NCBI RefSeq assembly: GCF_900103445.1
Contig: NZ_FNHS01000006.1
Location: 1-64,000, forward strand
From: Methylobacterium phyllostachyos
Lineage (GTDB): Bacteria; Pseudomonadota; Alphaproteobacteria; Rhizobiales; Beijerinckiaceae
Length of the DNA: 64,000 bases
Direction of reading: 5' to 3'
Notes under the pieces: model-generated
The model's database searches: none
The model's input: the letters and a program-made list of their open reading frames with translations, nothing else
What the model was told of the DNA's origin: nothing
Part shown: one piece after another, positions 18,374 to 27,684 of the stretch
How the letters are laid out: each line of letters starts with the position of its first letter
How positions within the stretch are numbered: the stretch's first letter is position 1
Position numbers and translations under genes: made by a program

Positions 18374-18715
18374 TCAGCAGGGTGGTTTTCGGATTGGCCG
18401 GGGGTTTCCCGGGCACCTGCGTTTAAAAGAACGACCTACCGGTTTCCTAAGTCCGTAGGAGACCCGTCGCTCAAGGGCCAACCCAAAGACCCATTTCCAG
18501 GTCTCCGACCAACCCGCCTTCCTCTTTGCCGTGTCGCTTCGGGCAAGCCGCCCGTCTATGTCGCTGGCGTCGGGGCGCACCATCTGTTCGAGCCTATCGA
18601 CGATCGCCGAGGCTTCCGCTTCAGGGCAGCGGATTTCCAGCGGCGTATCCACCGCGTTCTTGCGCAAGCTCGCGAAGACGAGGCCAGCGTCCCGGATCCG
18701 TTTCAGGGCCGCCAC
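18374..18715 (-). pseudogene. Small hypothetical protein, probably truncated
   Basis: 113 codons from a GTG at 18715 (MAALKRIRDAGLVFASLR). The first about 75 codons have the codon bias of real genes here (many G/C third positions) and read as a soluble alpha/beta fragment. After KAGWSETWKWVFG the codon use turns random and the chain becomes basic (KRRCPGNPRPIRKPPC). This looks like a gene whose 3' end was replaced at the edge of the tRNA-Lys. No family recognised. Confidence 0.35.
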
Positions 18716-18985
18716 TTTCGCCGTCGACGCTTCGGTATGCTGGCTGCTGGCGTTCCTCGCGATCAGCGCGCGCTGCCATGTGGTCCGGCTAGATCGTCAG
18801 GGGGCAGGATTCGCCAGCCTTGCGCCGGTGCGGCGGATCCGATGCGCCGGAAGCAAGGCAGCTGATGAGGCTGACCGCGCCGTCCTTCGGCATTGATACG
18901 GCCTTCGCGGCGATGAGCGGCACGCCGCCGACGAATGGCAGCGTCCTGGCCTCGCACCGGCGGTGGGCATGACCGGCATAGCTTA

Positions 18986-19453
18986 TCAGCGGGCAAGGTC
19001 GGCTTGGAATGATCCGTCTGCAGAGGGGGCTTCCGTAGAGCGATGGCATGCGCACGTCGCCGGTTCTGGACCAGAACCGCCCCACGTGGGCGCACCGCCG
19101 GCCAGGAGCTGGTTCAGCAAGTGCGCCATCAGCGCAGCTTGATAGGGTTTCTGCAGCACCGGAACAGACCGATAAGTTTCCTCCAGGCCCCGCGCGCCAT
19201 AGCCGGTCGCGAACAGGAAAGGTGTGCAGCGCTCGCGCAGCAGATTGGCTACCGGATAGCTCAAAGCGTCGCCGAGATTGACGTCCAGCACGGCCAAGTC
19301 GAAAGTCTCAGCGTGAACATAATCCACGGCCTTGTCGAGGCGCATGGCAACGATGACCTCGCAGCCAAGGTCGAGCAGCATATCCTCGGCCATCATGGCC
19401 ACGAGGCTCTCGTCCTCGACGAGCAGAACGCGACGCCCTTCCAGCAAATTCAT
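18986..19453 (-). CDS. Single-domain response regulator
   Basis: 155 residues. A receiver domain occupies about 6-120: acidic residues in VLLVEDESLVAMMAEDML, phospho-acceptor Asp in LAVLDVNLGD, Thr in LFATGYGARG and Lys in VLQKPYQ. The last 35 residues look unstructured, and no output domain is present. Its ATG overlaps the stop of the upstream kinase gene by 4 bp (ATGA), so the two are translationally coupled; the kinase is its likely partner. Confidence 0.9.
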   Translation of the reverse strand: MNLLEGRRVLLVEDESLVAMMAEDMLLDLGCEVIVAMRLDKAVDYVHAETFDLAVLDVNLGDALSYPVANLLRERCTPFLFATGYGARGLEETYRSVPVLQKPYQAALMAHLLNQLLAGGAPTWGGSGPEPATCACHRSTEAPSADGSFQADLAR

Positions 19454-20568
19454 CGGGCAGGATGCCCGTCAAGTGTCTCCTGCCCGACCCAGCCGAGCTG
19501 GGTCAATGGGACCTCGAGCTGGCAGACGACGCCGTCCGGCGCGTAGGTGATTGCGGCTCTGCCATCGAACTCCATCGGAAGTTGCCGCTCAATCAGCCGG
19601 GATCCGAAGCCTCTGCGTGTGGGGCGAGTGACCGGCGGCCCATCGTGCTCTTCCCAGCTGAGGGCGAGCTGCTGCCGGCCGTCATCCAGAGCATGCAGGG
19701 CCCATGACACTGCAACGCGACCTTCCGGGATCGACAGGGAGCCGTATTTGGCGGCGTTGGTCATCAGCTCGTGCAGCGCCATGCCCAGGGTTACAGCAAC
19801 TTTGGGGTGCAGGCGCGCATCCGGTCCGTCTAGCACGAAGCGGGTTACGTCGACCTCTGCCAGGCGGTGCGGTGCAAGCGCGCGCTCGACCACGCTGCGC
19901 AGGCTGGCGCTTTCCCAGTTGTCCTCGACGAGCACGTTATGGGCGGTCGACAGCGCCGCCATGCGGGAGTCGAACACTGCCCGCGCAGCCTGATCGGTCT
20001 GGCCACGGAACGTCTGCGCGGCAATCGACTGCACCGTGGCCAGGGTATTTTTGACCCTATGGTTCAGCTCGTTGATCAGCAGGCGCTGGCGCTGGGCGGC
20101 GGCCTTCTCCTCGGTGATGTCGCGGACCTCGATGATCGTGCCGATGATGTTGGCCGCGTCGTCCCGGATTGGGCTGGCCGTGAAACCCACGGCATAGAAG
20201 TGTCCGTCCCGGTGGACGAAAACCTCTTCGCCGCGTTCCTGATTGTTTTCCGGAAAGGCACGGTCGATCGCGCATTCCGCCAGTGGGAATGGACGGCCGT
20301 CCGGATAGGTGTGATGCACGATGTCATGCAGCGGGCAGTCGCGGGCGAGGACTTCGGGGAGCGTCCAGCCTGTCAGCTGCTCGGCGGCGCGATTCATGTA
20401 GATGCAATGTTGGCGGTCATCCATCAGGAAGATGGAGACCGAGGCGTTGTTGAGCACGGCATTGAGGCGCCGTTCGGTCTCGAACAGTTGGTCTGCACCA
20501 GGCCTGAGGCTCGCAAGCGGTGTGCTGGCGGCGGGGACAGATTGCAGCGGCTGCCGGGTATTCGGCAC
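19450..20568 (-). CDS. PAS-HWE sensor histidine kinase
   Basis: 372 residues from a GTG at 20568 with GAAGGG upstream. A PAS domain (about 27-155) starts at LNNASVSIFLMDDRQHCIYMN and ends with GTIIEVRDITEEKAAAQ. The HWE-type dimerisation helix has the phospho-His in LNHRVKNTLATVQSIAAQT, and the C-terminal ATPase domain shows HELMTNAAKYGSLS and LSWEEHDGPPV, which gives the WxE signature. No membrane segment is seen, so it senses a cytoplasmic cue (redox, light or ligand via PAS). It is coupled to the response regulator at 18986. HWE kinases are especially common in this bacterial order. Confidence 0.94.
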   Translation of the reverse strand: MPNTRQPLQSVPAASTPLASLRPGADQLFETERRLNAVLNNASVSIFLMDDRQHCIYMNRAAEQLTGWTLPEVLARDCPLHDIVHHTYPDGRPFPLAECAIDRAFPENNQERGEEVFVHRDGHFYAVGFTASPIRDDAANIIGTIIEVRDITEEKAAAQRQRLLINELNHRVKNTLATVQSIAAQTFRGQTDQAARAVFDSRMAALSTAHNVLVEDNWESASLRSVVERALAPHRLAEVDVTRFVLDGPDARLHPKVAVTLGMALHELMTNAAKYGSLSIPEGRVAVSWALHALDDGRQQLALSWEEHDGPPVTRPTRRGFGSRLIERQLPMEFDGRAAITYAPDGVVCQLEVPLTQLGWVGQETLDGHPAR

Positions 20569-21150
20569 TGATACGACCCTTCACTGCTGGTTGGTCAAAC
20601 GGGCGTGGCCCAACGAACCGTCGGGATCGTGCACCAGGCATCCTGCCTCGCGCTAGGTGCCGCGAGGTCGAATGTGTCAACGCGCTGCCCGGAGGGGCGT
20701 TTTATCCCGCAGGCGCGACGGACTGCAGCGAGGATTGGACATACGCGGCCGGCCGTCAACCTGCCGCCTCCATTCCGGATACTGGGTCTCCCTGGCATCT
20801 GTTGGCTTCCTCGACCCAACAATGGGATCCTCCTGTGTTCGTTATGGCCTCTGAAACGTGGGCGGGTCCATCCGGACGCGCTGATGGATCGGCTTCTCCG
20901 TGGCAGCGATACCGACTGCGCCGCGACAGCCAGCATCTCGGCGGCTATCGCGGGATCGTGGAGCGCGCCCTGGTATGGCTCGCTTGCATCCACCGACCGA
21001 CCATACGTTACGACCGACGCGCCGACATCCACCATCCCCTCACGACACGCGCCTGTGGCCTCATCTGCCCGGCAAAGCTTTAAGCCTGCCGCAAACTCGA
21101 CAATTGCGGATGCGCGGGTCAAAGGATCCTTGCGGACTTGGAGATTGAAC
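20569..21150. other. Region without a convincing gene
   Basis: 582 bp. Several overlapping open frames exist on both strands, but none has a good ribosome-binding site, a recognisable family or consistent codon use. The part next to 20568 must hold the promoter for the kinase gene. Confidence 0.4.
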
Positions 21151-21435
21151 GTGACCGACGAAGTGCGATCTGGCTTGCCGATGGTAGTTCCGGAGCCCTT
21201 GAGCGACCTGGAGACGCTCCAAGCCCGTTTAGCAGTCGCCGAGCAGCGCGAGGAAGCCGTTCGGATGGTGCTGCGGGCGCTGATTGCGAGCCTGCGCCCG
21301 TTCGGCTTCGATAAGAAGCGGTTCAAGCGCTGCGTCTTCGAGGAAGGCCAGGATACGCCCGACGAAGGCCCGGCTTCGGTCCGCCATACCGTTTTGAACC
21401 AGGAAGCGCGCCGAGTTCTCCGCGAGGCTCGCTGA
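21151..21435 (+). CDS. Small helical hypothetical protein
   Basis: 94 residues from a GTG at 21151 (MTDEVRSGLPMVVPEPLSD) with GGAG 8 bp upstream. The middle is a strongly helical, heptad-like stretch (DLETLQARLAVAEQREEAV, then RMVLRALIASLRPFGF), suggesting a short coiled coil. No signal peptide or membrane segment. It is a free-standing gene in the accessory region. No family recognised; function unknown. Confidence 0.5.
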   Translation: MTDEVRSGLPMVVPEPLSDLETLQARLAVAEQREEAVRMVLRALIASLRPFGFDKKRFKRCVFEEGQDTPDEGPASVRHTVLNQEARRVLREAR

Positions 21436-22573
21436 CGATCGACTTTGGGCGGCGTGCGGCCGAGCGATCGCATATGGTTTTTGGGTTGAGGCCGATCGGA
21501 TTTCAGGGCTGATTCGATCGGGTGGTGGTGCCGCGACGAGCGGGGCGTTCGATCCTGTCACTGGGGGTAGCGGCCCGCGGGCCGTCAGTGCGCGGTACCA
21601 GCCTTGAGACATGATTTTCATCACCCTGGGGGTGATGCTGTGCCGGGCTCAGTCGTGCACCGGCAGGTGCTCCTTGCGTCGGCCAAACTCGAACTGCCGC
21701 GGTCGGCGCTTAGATTTCAGCACCGCGCTCCCGGCCACGACACGTCTAGCCGCGTGTTTCGGGCGCTGGCGTCCGTATCGTCCGGTGCGGTCTGAGGGCA
21801 GCCCTCAAGCCTGTTTGCCGGGGGCTGAAGGGCGTATCGCCTTCAACCGCAAAGCCTCCGCGGCAACCACAAGCGCGACCGCTCGGCGGTTCCGCTCCGC
21901 TTGGCAACGCCTGTCCAGCCGAGGCTTGGTTGTTGATCAGCCAGCGCCGAGCGTCCGAGCGCTTTGCGGCGCCGGATGGCCGATAGGCGCTCCACCGCAG
22001 TCGTTCGGATGGCCACGTGGCGCTGGCCGATGGCCCCTCCGGCGCACCGATACGGGACGAACCATTCTCGCAACGTCCGCAGACTACGCCCGTCGTTATG
22101 GCCAACCATCCAATGCACTGGCACAGGCGCTGATTGGCTCCCATCCGCACAGCTGCAGACCGTCAACGCTTGATGATGACCGCTGTCTGATAAAAGCCAG
22201 CAGTTCGTTGAATAAGCTTAGAAGCTCAACTTCGCGCAAGAAGCCGCCACGGCGAGACGGTCAGCCCGTGTCGTCGTGTGGAGATTGAGGTTGCGTTTGG
22301 GTGGATCAGCACACCGGCCGAGCTGAGACAAGCCTGCTACCGTAGGAAGACCGAGGCCGGGGCGCGTTTCCATTTTTGGGATCAGTTGATGACGACCGCC
22401 GACGCATGTCCAAGTCGGTGGCGCTGCTCATCACTTGATCTGACATCGACGCGCGCCACCACGACAGTCCGTGATCCAGGCTCTGGCCAACATCGCTTCG
22501 ACAAACGCGCCCAGGCGATGAAAACCATTGCCGCGGCTTACTTGCGACTTCCGCAACAGCCTCCTAGCGGAAA
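21436..22573. other. Gene-poor stretch, probably decayed sequence
   Basis: 1.1 kb with only short overlapping frames on both strands, none with a clear start signal or a recognisable domain. The local composition is less GC-biased than in the core genes. It may be the remains of mobile DNA, but I could not identify a transposase or terminal repeats. Confidence 0.4.
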
Positions 22574-23575
22574 TCAAAGACGCGAAAGATCCTCAAGCCA
22601 AGCCTCGAGAAGGCCCATCTCTTCAGCTCCAACGACCCCAATATCTATCAGTGCTTGATAACACAACCGCATCGCAGCAGGGATCTCCGCTTCGCCGATT
22701 GGAATATCGAGTCCGCACAGCGTGTTGCGGATGCGGGTGTTGTGGAGGTAGCCCGGAATTTCTTCTTCAAAGTCACGCATCAAATCATGTTCGTTGCGTT
22801 CCTGAAACACCGTCGCGGAATGGAACAACACGCCCCAGTCGTTTGCGTAGGCAATCCTCTGCGCAACAAAGCTACGCCAGATATCCGTCATCCGGAACGA
22901 GCAATAATAAGGAAGATAGAGTAATGGAAAAGCAGGTTTAAAAAATGTGGTATTCTGACTATTGAATGGGCACCAAGAATGACGGAGTGCCACGGGCTCG
23001 CGTTGCTCGAAGTCTAAAGGAAGGGGCAACACCAATCGATAGATCGCATCGACGTCGGGATTTTCATCAGCCAAGCCCTGCTGTATCGGGCAGTAAACCT
23101 CAACCTCCGAGAGGGTATCGATTGCGGGAGGCGAAACGCGAACCTTGTCGAGGGGCAAGCCACGTGGCCAGATGGGTTGGCCCGAGAACCATGCGTAGAC
23201 GTTCGTCCACTCAGCGGCTTCGTGGATCCGAGCTTTGACGGTCGCACTTCGCGGAGCCCAGAACTCTGGCCGCGGAATGTTGTCATCATCGGTCTCGATT
23301 AAAACCGTCGCACCATCTGCAATAGCACGAAGATAGCCGACGTTCTTCCGAGCGTAGTGTTTAGCCGGGGCAACAGCGCCGTATCGGAATCCCGAATGCC
23401 GTTGTGCCTCAAGGTCAAGGTACAGCGCGCCGTCTTGGTGGAAGCCGGCGGGACTTTTGGAGTCGCCAACGATCACGAACTGCGCGTTAAGCTGCGGAGC
23501 ATCGCGAGCAATCTCGACAATCGCACGAGTTGGCGAATTTATGGTGGTGATGACAACCGCGTATTTTTCGCTCAT
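22574..23575 (-). CDS. STELLO-like glycosyltransferase
   Basis: 333 residues, ATG at 23575 with GAGGG 6 bp upstream. The N-terminus MSEKYAVVITTIN, then VIVGDSKSPAGF, HYARKNVGYLRAI and the acidic metal/nucleotide motif VLIETDDDNIP match the pattern of the STELLO (DUF288) glycosyltransferases, best known from plant Golgi proteins and also present in bacteria. A later SWCPFNSQNTTFF and LPYYCSFRMTDIWRSF are conserved in the same family as I recall. No membrane segment. It follows a 664-residue protein gene by 42 bp on the same strand; probably it adds a sugar to a surface glycan. The sugar and acceptor are unknown. Confidence 0.8.
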   Translation of the reverse strand: MSEKYAVVITTINSPTRAIVEIARDAPQLNAQFVIVGDSKSPAGFHQDGALYLDLEAQRHSGFRYGAVAPAKHYARKNVGYLRAIADGATVLIETDDDNIPRPEFWAPRSATVKARIHEAAEWTNVYAWFSGQPIWPRGLPLDKVRVSPPAIDTLSEVEVYCPIQQGLADENPDVDAIYRLVLPLPLDFEQREPVALRHSWCPFNSQNTTFFKPAFPLLYLPYYCSFRMTDIWRSFVAQRIAYANDWGVLFHSATVFQERNEHDLMRDFEEEIPGYLHNTRIRNTLCGLDIPIGEAEIPAAMRLCYQALIDIGVVGAEEMGLLEAWLEDLSRL

Positions 23576-23617
23576 GTAACCCTCTATAAGACCCGCGCCT
23601 TCAACGCCGCCGTTGAT

Positions 23618-25612
23618 CTAACTGTTTAGCCGATCTGCGTCCTGTTTGATCAGCACCAGCCTCATAAGATCCGAGATAACTTTTGGACTGATGCTGAAAT
23701 TAGCATACAGTTGATCCACGTCATCCGTGATATCATCGAATTGCGGATGCAAGATCGTCCCTGATAATTTTCTGACCGATCGCCACCAAGCCATTTGCCT
23801 GAGATGTTGTCTCTCACTGTAACAAACACCTGATTTATCTGCCAGCCACGTAACGGGCACCAGCCCGCTCCCAACGACAGCGGTGAAGGCATTACAGTTG
23901 AAGGCCCAGAAAAGAGTTTCAGCAAAGGTGACTTTCGTCCCATCGACGAAGATGACGCTGCCGGGGGCGTTCTTCATAATAGCTTGCGCTTCATCCGCAC
24001 AGTCATGAAACCCATCAAGAAATATGACAACTGGTCCTTTGCAGGCTCCAGCGTCTTTCCAATCGCCATCGGCTGCTAGCCGCGATCTCGGTTGCTTGAA
24101 GTAGTCATCGACGACATTGGCGATCGCGATGATGCCCTCACGCTGCTCTTTCCAGCATTTGTTGTGCGCTCTAAGGTTCGAGAACAATACAAATCCGGAA
24201 TTTGACAGCAGAGTACAGGCCTTCTCGTATCTCTGTGGTTGCGATGATTTGAATAACTCGACGCTTTTGCGTTGAATTTTTTCTGCCAATTTCGCGTCGA
24301 TTGACGTAGCGGTTGGGCGGACCAGGAACTCATTGTTTCTCAGAACAGAAAACGGTAGGTCGTTAATCGATGGAAGAACTTCTGCTGTCAACGATGCTCT
24401 TGACTCAATCGTCTCGTCAAAAATATCTGCGATTTGGATCCAATTGGTCTTGCGGCAATAGATCTTCGTCACATTGAGGAGATCGGTTGCACGTATCATT
24501 CGCTCAATACCGGCAACTTCATTCCAGAAATAATGCCCCATGTTGCCGATAAAGCCCGCGGAAAGCGCCACTGTACGGTTTTTCCCACGGTATGATCTTA
24601 GCAGTTCAACATTATTCACGCTGAAAGAAATATAGAATGCGATCGCTTGTTCCGGGTTGGCCCACATCGCCTCGCCAGGATTCGATACGATGATGATATC
24701 TTGCTCGATAAACCAGATGAACGATAGACTGCCCACCCAACCGCAACTCGCGCCGACGACGAACGGGTTGTGTTCGATGAATTCATACATCACTGGAGCG
24801 ATGGTATCGAACAGCGGGACAGGTATCGAGTCGACAGATTTCACGACTTCTCCGCTGAACGGAGATATTATTTCCAAGCCGCCGTTTAGAATGGCCTTTT
24901 CTTGAAAGGAATTTGATACCTGTGGGTGTCCGTCGGAAAGCGCGCGAACATCATCCGAATTTTGGTCGATCGGGAATCCACTCTGTGTGGCATTTTTCGC
25001 AGCCGTTTCAGGCTGGTTAAACAACGCTCGTACGGCTGCCGCGTCGATCCCGAGGCGTTGCAGCATGACAGTATGTCGATGCAGATCCTCGACGAGGAAC
25101 GCAAATACCGAACTGTCACCGAAGATCGCATCCTTTGCGCTCTCAACGGTGTTCCAATTACTAGAAATTTGGTCTGTTTGGCTCTTGAGGAGCGAAATCA
25201 GCGACTTATGTATTGAGGAACGAGATTTCTCTGAGCTTCGCACTGCCCCTTCGATTGGTTCATAGGACACGCCGTTGAGATCGAATTTAGTCCAATTGCT
25301 GAAAATTCTTATCTCGACAGCTACCTCATGATCGAAGTAGGCGATGATATAGAATCGCTCGCAATGAGTGGTAATCTCACGTTCCGCATACACCGTCGAA
25401 CCAGCGTAAATTTCTACCTTTAATCGAGGCATCATCGCAGTCATAGGTATATTCAATAATAAGCGAAATTTATAATAACCTGCACGCAATTTCACATATG
25501 GTCCATAGATCGCGATTCCGTGGTCATTACCGGGAAACGATATCGTTGTGGAATCCGCGGTGATCGAGGCGCCAATTGCGCAACCAAAATACTGTAAGGG
25601 CATTTCAATCAT
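23618..25612 (-). CDS. Large protein of unknown function in polysaccharide locus
   Basis: 664 residues, ATG at 25612 with AGAGGA 7 bp upstream. The first about 120 residues look like a beta-sandwich (YFGCAIGASITADSTTISF, YKFRLLLNIPM, VYAEREITTH). The middle is polar. The C-terminal 300 residues have an alpha/beta pattern: GFIGNMGHYFWNEVAGIERM, a later SNLRAHNKCWKEQ, VFVDGTKVTFAETLFWAFN and VVGSGLVPVTWLADKSG. This half loosely recalls glycosyltransferase folds, including GT61-type proteins, but I cannot assign a family. No signal peptide. The gene is clearly AT-richer than the flanking core genes. Co-oriented with the STELLO-like gene, so probably the same glycan pathway. Confidence 0.75.
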   Translation of the reverse strand: MIEMPLQYFGCAIGASITADSTTISFPGNDHGIAIYGPYVKLRAGYYKFRLLLNIPMTAMMPRLKVEIYAGSTVYAEREITTHCERFYIIAYFDHEVAVEIRIFSNWTKFDLNGVSYEPIEGAVRSSEKSRSSIHKSLISLLKSQTDQISSNWNTVESAKDAIFGDSSVFAFLVEDLHRHTVMLQRLGIDAAAVRALFNQPETAAKNATQSGFPIDQNSDDVRALSDGHPQVSNSFQEKAILNGGLEIISPFSGEVVKSVDSIPVPLFDTIAPVMYEFIEHNPFVVGASCGWVGSLSFIWFIEQDIIIVSNPGEAMWANPEQAIAFYISFSVNNVELLRSYRGKNRTVALSAGFIGNMGHYFWNEVAGIERMIRATDLLNVTKIYCRKTNWIQIADIFDETIESRASLTAEVLPSINDLPFSVLRNNEFLVRPTATSIDAKLAEKIQRKSVELFKSSQPQRYEKACTLLSNSGFVLFSNLRAHNKCWKEQREGIIAIANVVDDYFKQPRSRLAADGDWKDAGACKGPVVIFLDGFHDCADEAQAIMKNAPGSVIFVDGTKVTFAETLFWAFNCNAFTAVVGSGLVPVTWLADKSGVCYSERQHLRQMAWWRSVRKLSGTILHPQFDDITDDVDQLYANFSISPKVISDLMRLVLIKQDADRLNS

Positions 25613-26889
25613 AATTATTCCTCTGAAACAGCTGTCATTTACTCGTTGTCGTCGTGAGAGGTGCTCCAGCTTATTCGTCGAGCACCTTTGGGTAGTTTTC
25701 AGCCGCTGGTGGCAGACGATTGGTCGCCGCGCATCCTGTGCTTATTCACGTCGCATTCAAACGCTTCCGCGCGAGCTGTTCTCGTGAATGGAGACTTCTA
25801 CATCTACTTCTTAGCTTCACCCATCACCTTTGCCGAAAGCAGCTACAAATACTAAATATACGCTGCGTTGATATTTAGCGGTTCGTATGAAAGGCTTCGA
25901 AAAGTTTTTGCGCCAATCTTGGTGCAGATGCCTGGGACTACGGTACGGCTGCCGGCTATCATAAGGGGGCATGAGCCGCAAGCGGTTCGACTTGTACAGG
26001 CTCAGACATCCATCCAGCTTTTCTGGATATCTGCTAGGTATGAAGGATCGGTCAGGATCAATGATGTTCCAACGTTCGGCTGGCACAAATCAAATATATT
26101 CTATTATGCGAAATGAGAACTCGAGTTTCAGTCCAAAAATTCAGCCGCGGTCCGATATTGGGATGGGTCGGATTCACGCCGCCAGGCGTGTGGTGATCGT
26201 CAAGGCTGCGCTCTGGCCATTCTGATCCAAGCAGCTGGATCGGTTTCCCTTTTGCTGGATCGTATCGACCAGGCGATCACTTCCTGCGGTAACAGCGGGC
26301 TTGCTGTGGCTAAGAGCTTCATTGACTTCGTTGATTTACCGTTGCGATCAGACCGGCTTGGCGCTTACAGGAGCGTAGGCAATACATTGGCCCCTCGCTT
26401 ATCTCGCCCGGCGGGTAGGCTCTGAGACACTGCCCGTAACAATGGCTGGTGAGATGGCAGGGTTAAGGCTGCGTTTGAACAGGGTCTCGCGCCGGAGCGC
26501 TGGCAGGATGGGAGCAATAGGCGCGGCCCATATCAATAGGTCGTCGCGAAGCCATCGAACCCGGAGGTTCATGGCGTTTAGCGACCGCCCCGGTGATAAT
26601 CTAGCCTAACTTGGAATGACAGCATGTTCGGCGGGCTCTGCACCGGTGAAGCTTCAGGTGCGAGCATGGGGACTGGAACTCGACTTTAGAAAACGCCTGA
26701 CTCTCGTAGTGATCTACGCGTTCCCAAACGCTGTAACTCGGCGGTTTGAAGGCGCCATAAGTTAGCTTAGAGATTTTTATTGTGCGGTTGTGAAGGATAG
26801 ATCCCCAAGCGTGGTCGTTGGTGTGGTGGCATTTGTGCCCCACACCGAAGGACCATAAGATTAAACCAACGTCGCTTGATCGCAGCAGA
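25613..26889. other. Gene-poor stretch between surface-polysaccharide genes
   Basis: 1.28 kb. The first 250 bp should hold the promoter of the minus-strand pair. A minus-strand frame at 25817-26086 (89 codons, containing ERWNIIDPDRSFIPSRYPEK) is AT-rich like the neighbouring genes and could be a fragment of a lost polysaccharide gene. From about 26150 to 26850 no frame longer than 80 codons is convincing. Confidence 0.4.
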
Positions 26890-27684
26890 TCACTGCATCT
26901 TGCTGACGATGTGCTTGATACCTAAAAGGCCGATACTTATGGCGGTTAAGCCAAACATGATCACATATAAGTAGTCAACTTGAATGCCGGCATTTGGGTA
27001 GTATGCAGACCGGACCCATTCGGCGCATTGAAGTGCAGGATTAAATTTCATCCAGTAATAAATTTGGTCGGGCATAAAACTTGGTAGAAATATTATTCCA
27101 CTCGAAAGATACATGAGGATGCTGAACAGCGCATAACCTATCAACCAGCCCGGGAAAAACCCGACAATTGCGACATTGATTGTCCCAATGCCGATACCTA
27201 AAATGATCGATCCTATATAGCCAGTGACGGCAACAATCGGATGCGTCGGAACTGGGTCGGATCCGATAATTATGAGAACCGATGTCACGACCAGCAATGC
27301 GAGGAAGCCTGTTACGATCTCGACGAGTATGCGCGAGAAAACCAGATCAAACAATTTTACCTGAGGGTAATAAGTCAACGGCCGATTCATAATAACCGCC
27401 TTCATAACCTCACGAGATATATATTGGAAGACTAGAACGGGGACAGCTCCGGTTGCGAAAAACAATGCGCGATTGTCGCCGAGCGGCGCTGGAATTTTCT
27501 GGAACGTGTAAATAGCAATCAACATAAAGATATGGATGCAGGGCCATAAAACCACCACGCCATAACCCCAGAGCGAAGCTCCGAAGCGAGTGCGCATATC
27601 GCGCAGCATAAGGGCATGAAGGACGTGCAAATACGACTCCAAGCCACTTCGTTGCTTACTTTCGTTAGCTTCTATATTCATCAT
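26890..27684 (-). CDS. ABC-2 type polysaccharide export permease (KpsM-like)
   Basis: 264 residues. Six membrane segments are visible: VVVLWPCIHIFMLIAIY, ALFFATGAVPVLVFQY, IVTGFLALLVVTSVLIII, IVAVTGYIGSIILGIGIG, GWLIGYALFSILMYLSSG and YVIMFGLTAISIGLLGI. The N-terminal cytoplasmic part has LMLRDMRTRFGASLWGYG, typical of capsule/O-antigen exporters (KpsM, Wzm). Such permeases need an ATPase (KpsT/Wzt), which is not encoded nearby. The gene is AT-rich and probably horizontally acquired with the glycosyltransferase genes. Two ATG codons are adjacent at the start; 27684 is used. Confidence 0.88.
   Translation of the reverse strand: MMNIEANESKQRSGLESYLHVLHALMLRDMRTRFGASLWGYGVVVLWPCIHIFMLIAIYTFQKIPAPLGDNRALFFATGAVPVLVFQYISREVMKAVIMNRPLTYYPQVKLFDLVFSRILVEIVTGFLALLVVTSVLIIIGSDPVPTHPIVAVTGYIGSIILGIGIGTINVAIVGFFPGWLIGYALFSILMYLSSGIIFLPSFMPDQIYYWMKFNPALQCAEWVRSAYYPNAGIQVDYLYVIMFGLTAISIGLLGIKHIVSKMQ

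Noticed and set aside
21611..22288. A 225-codon plus-strand frame in the gene-poor stretch
   Set aside because: Composition is Arg/Ser/Pro-rich as in random GC-rich frames, other frames overlap it on both strands, and no start signal is present.
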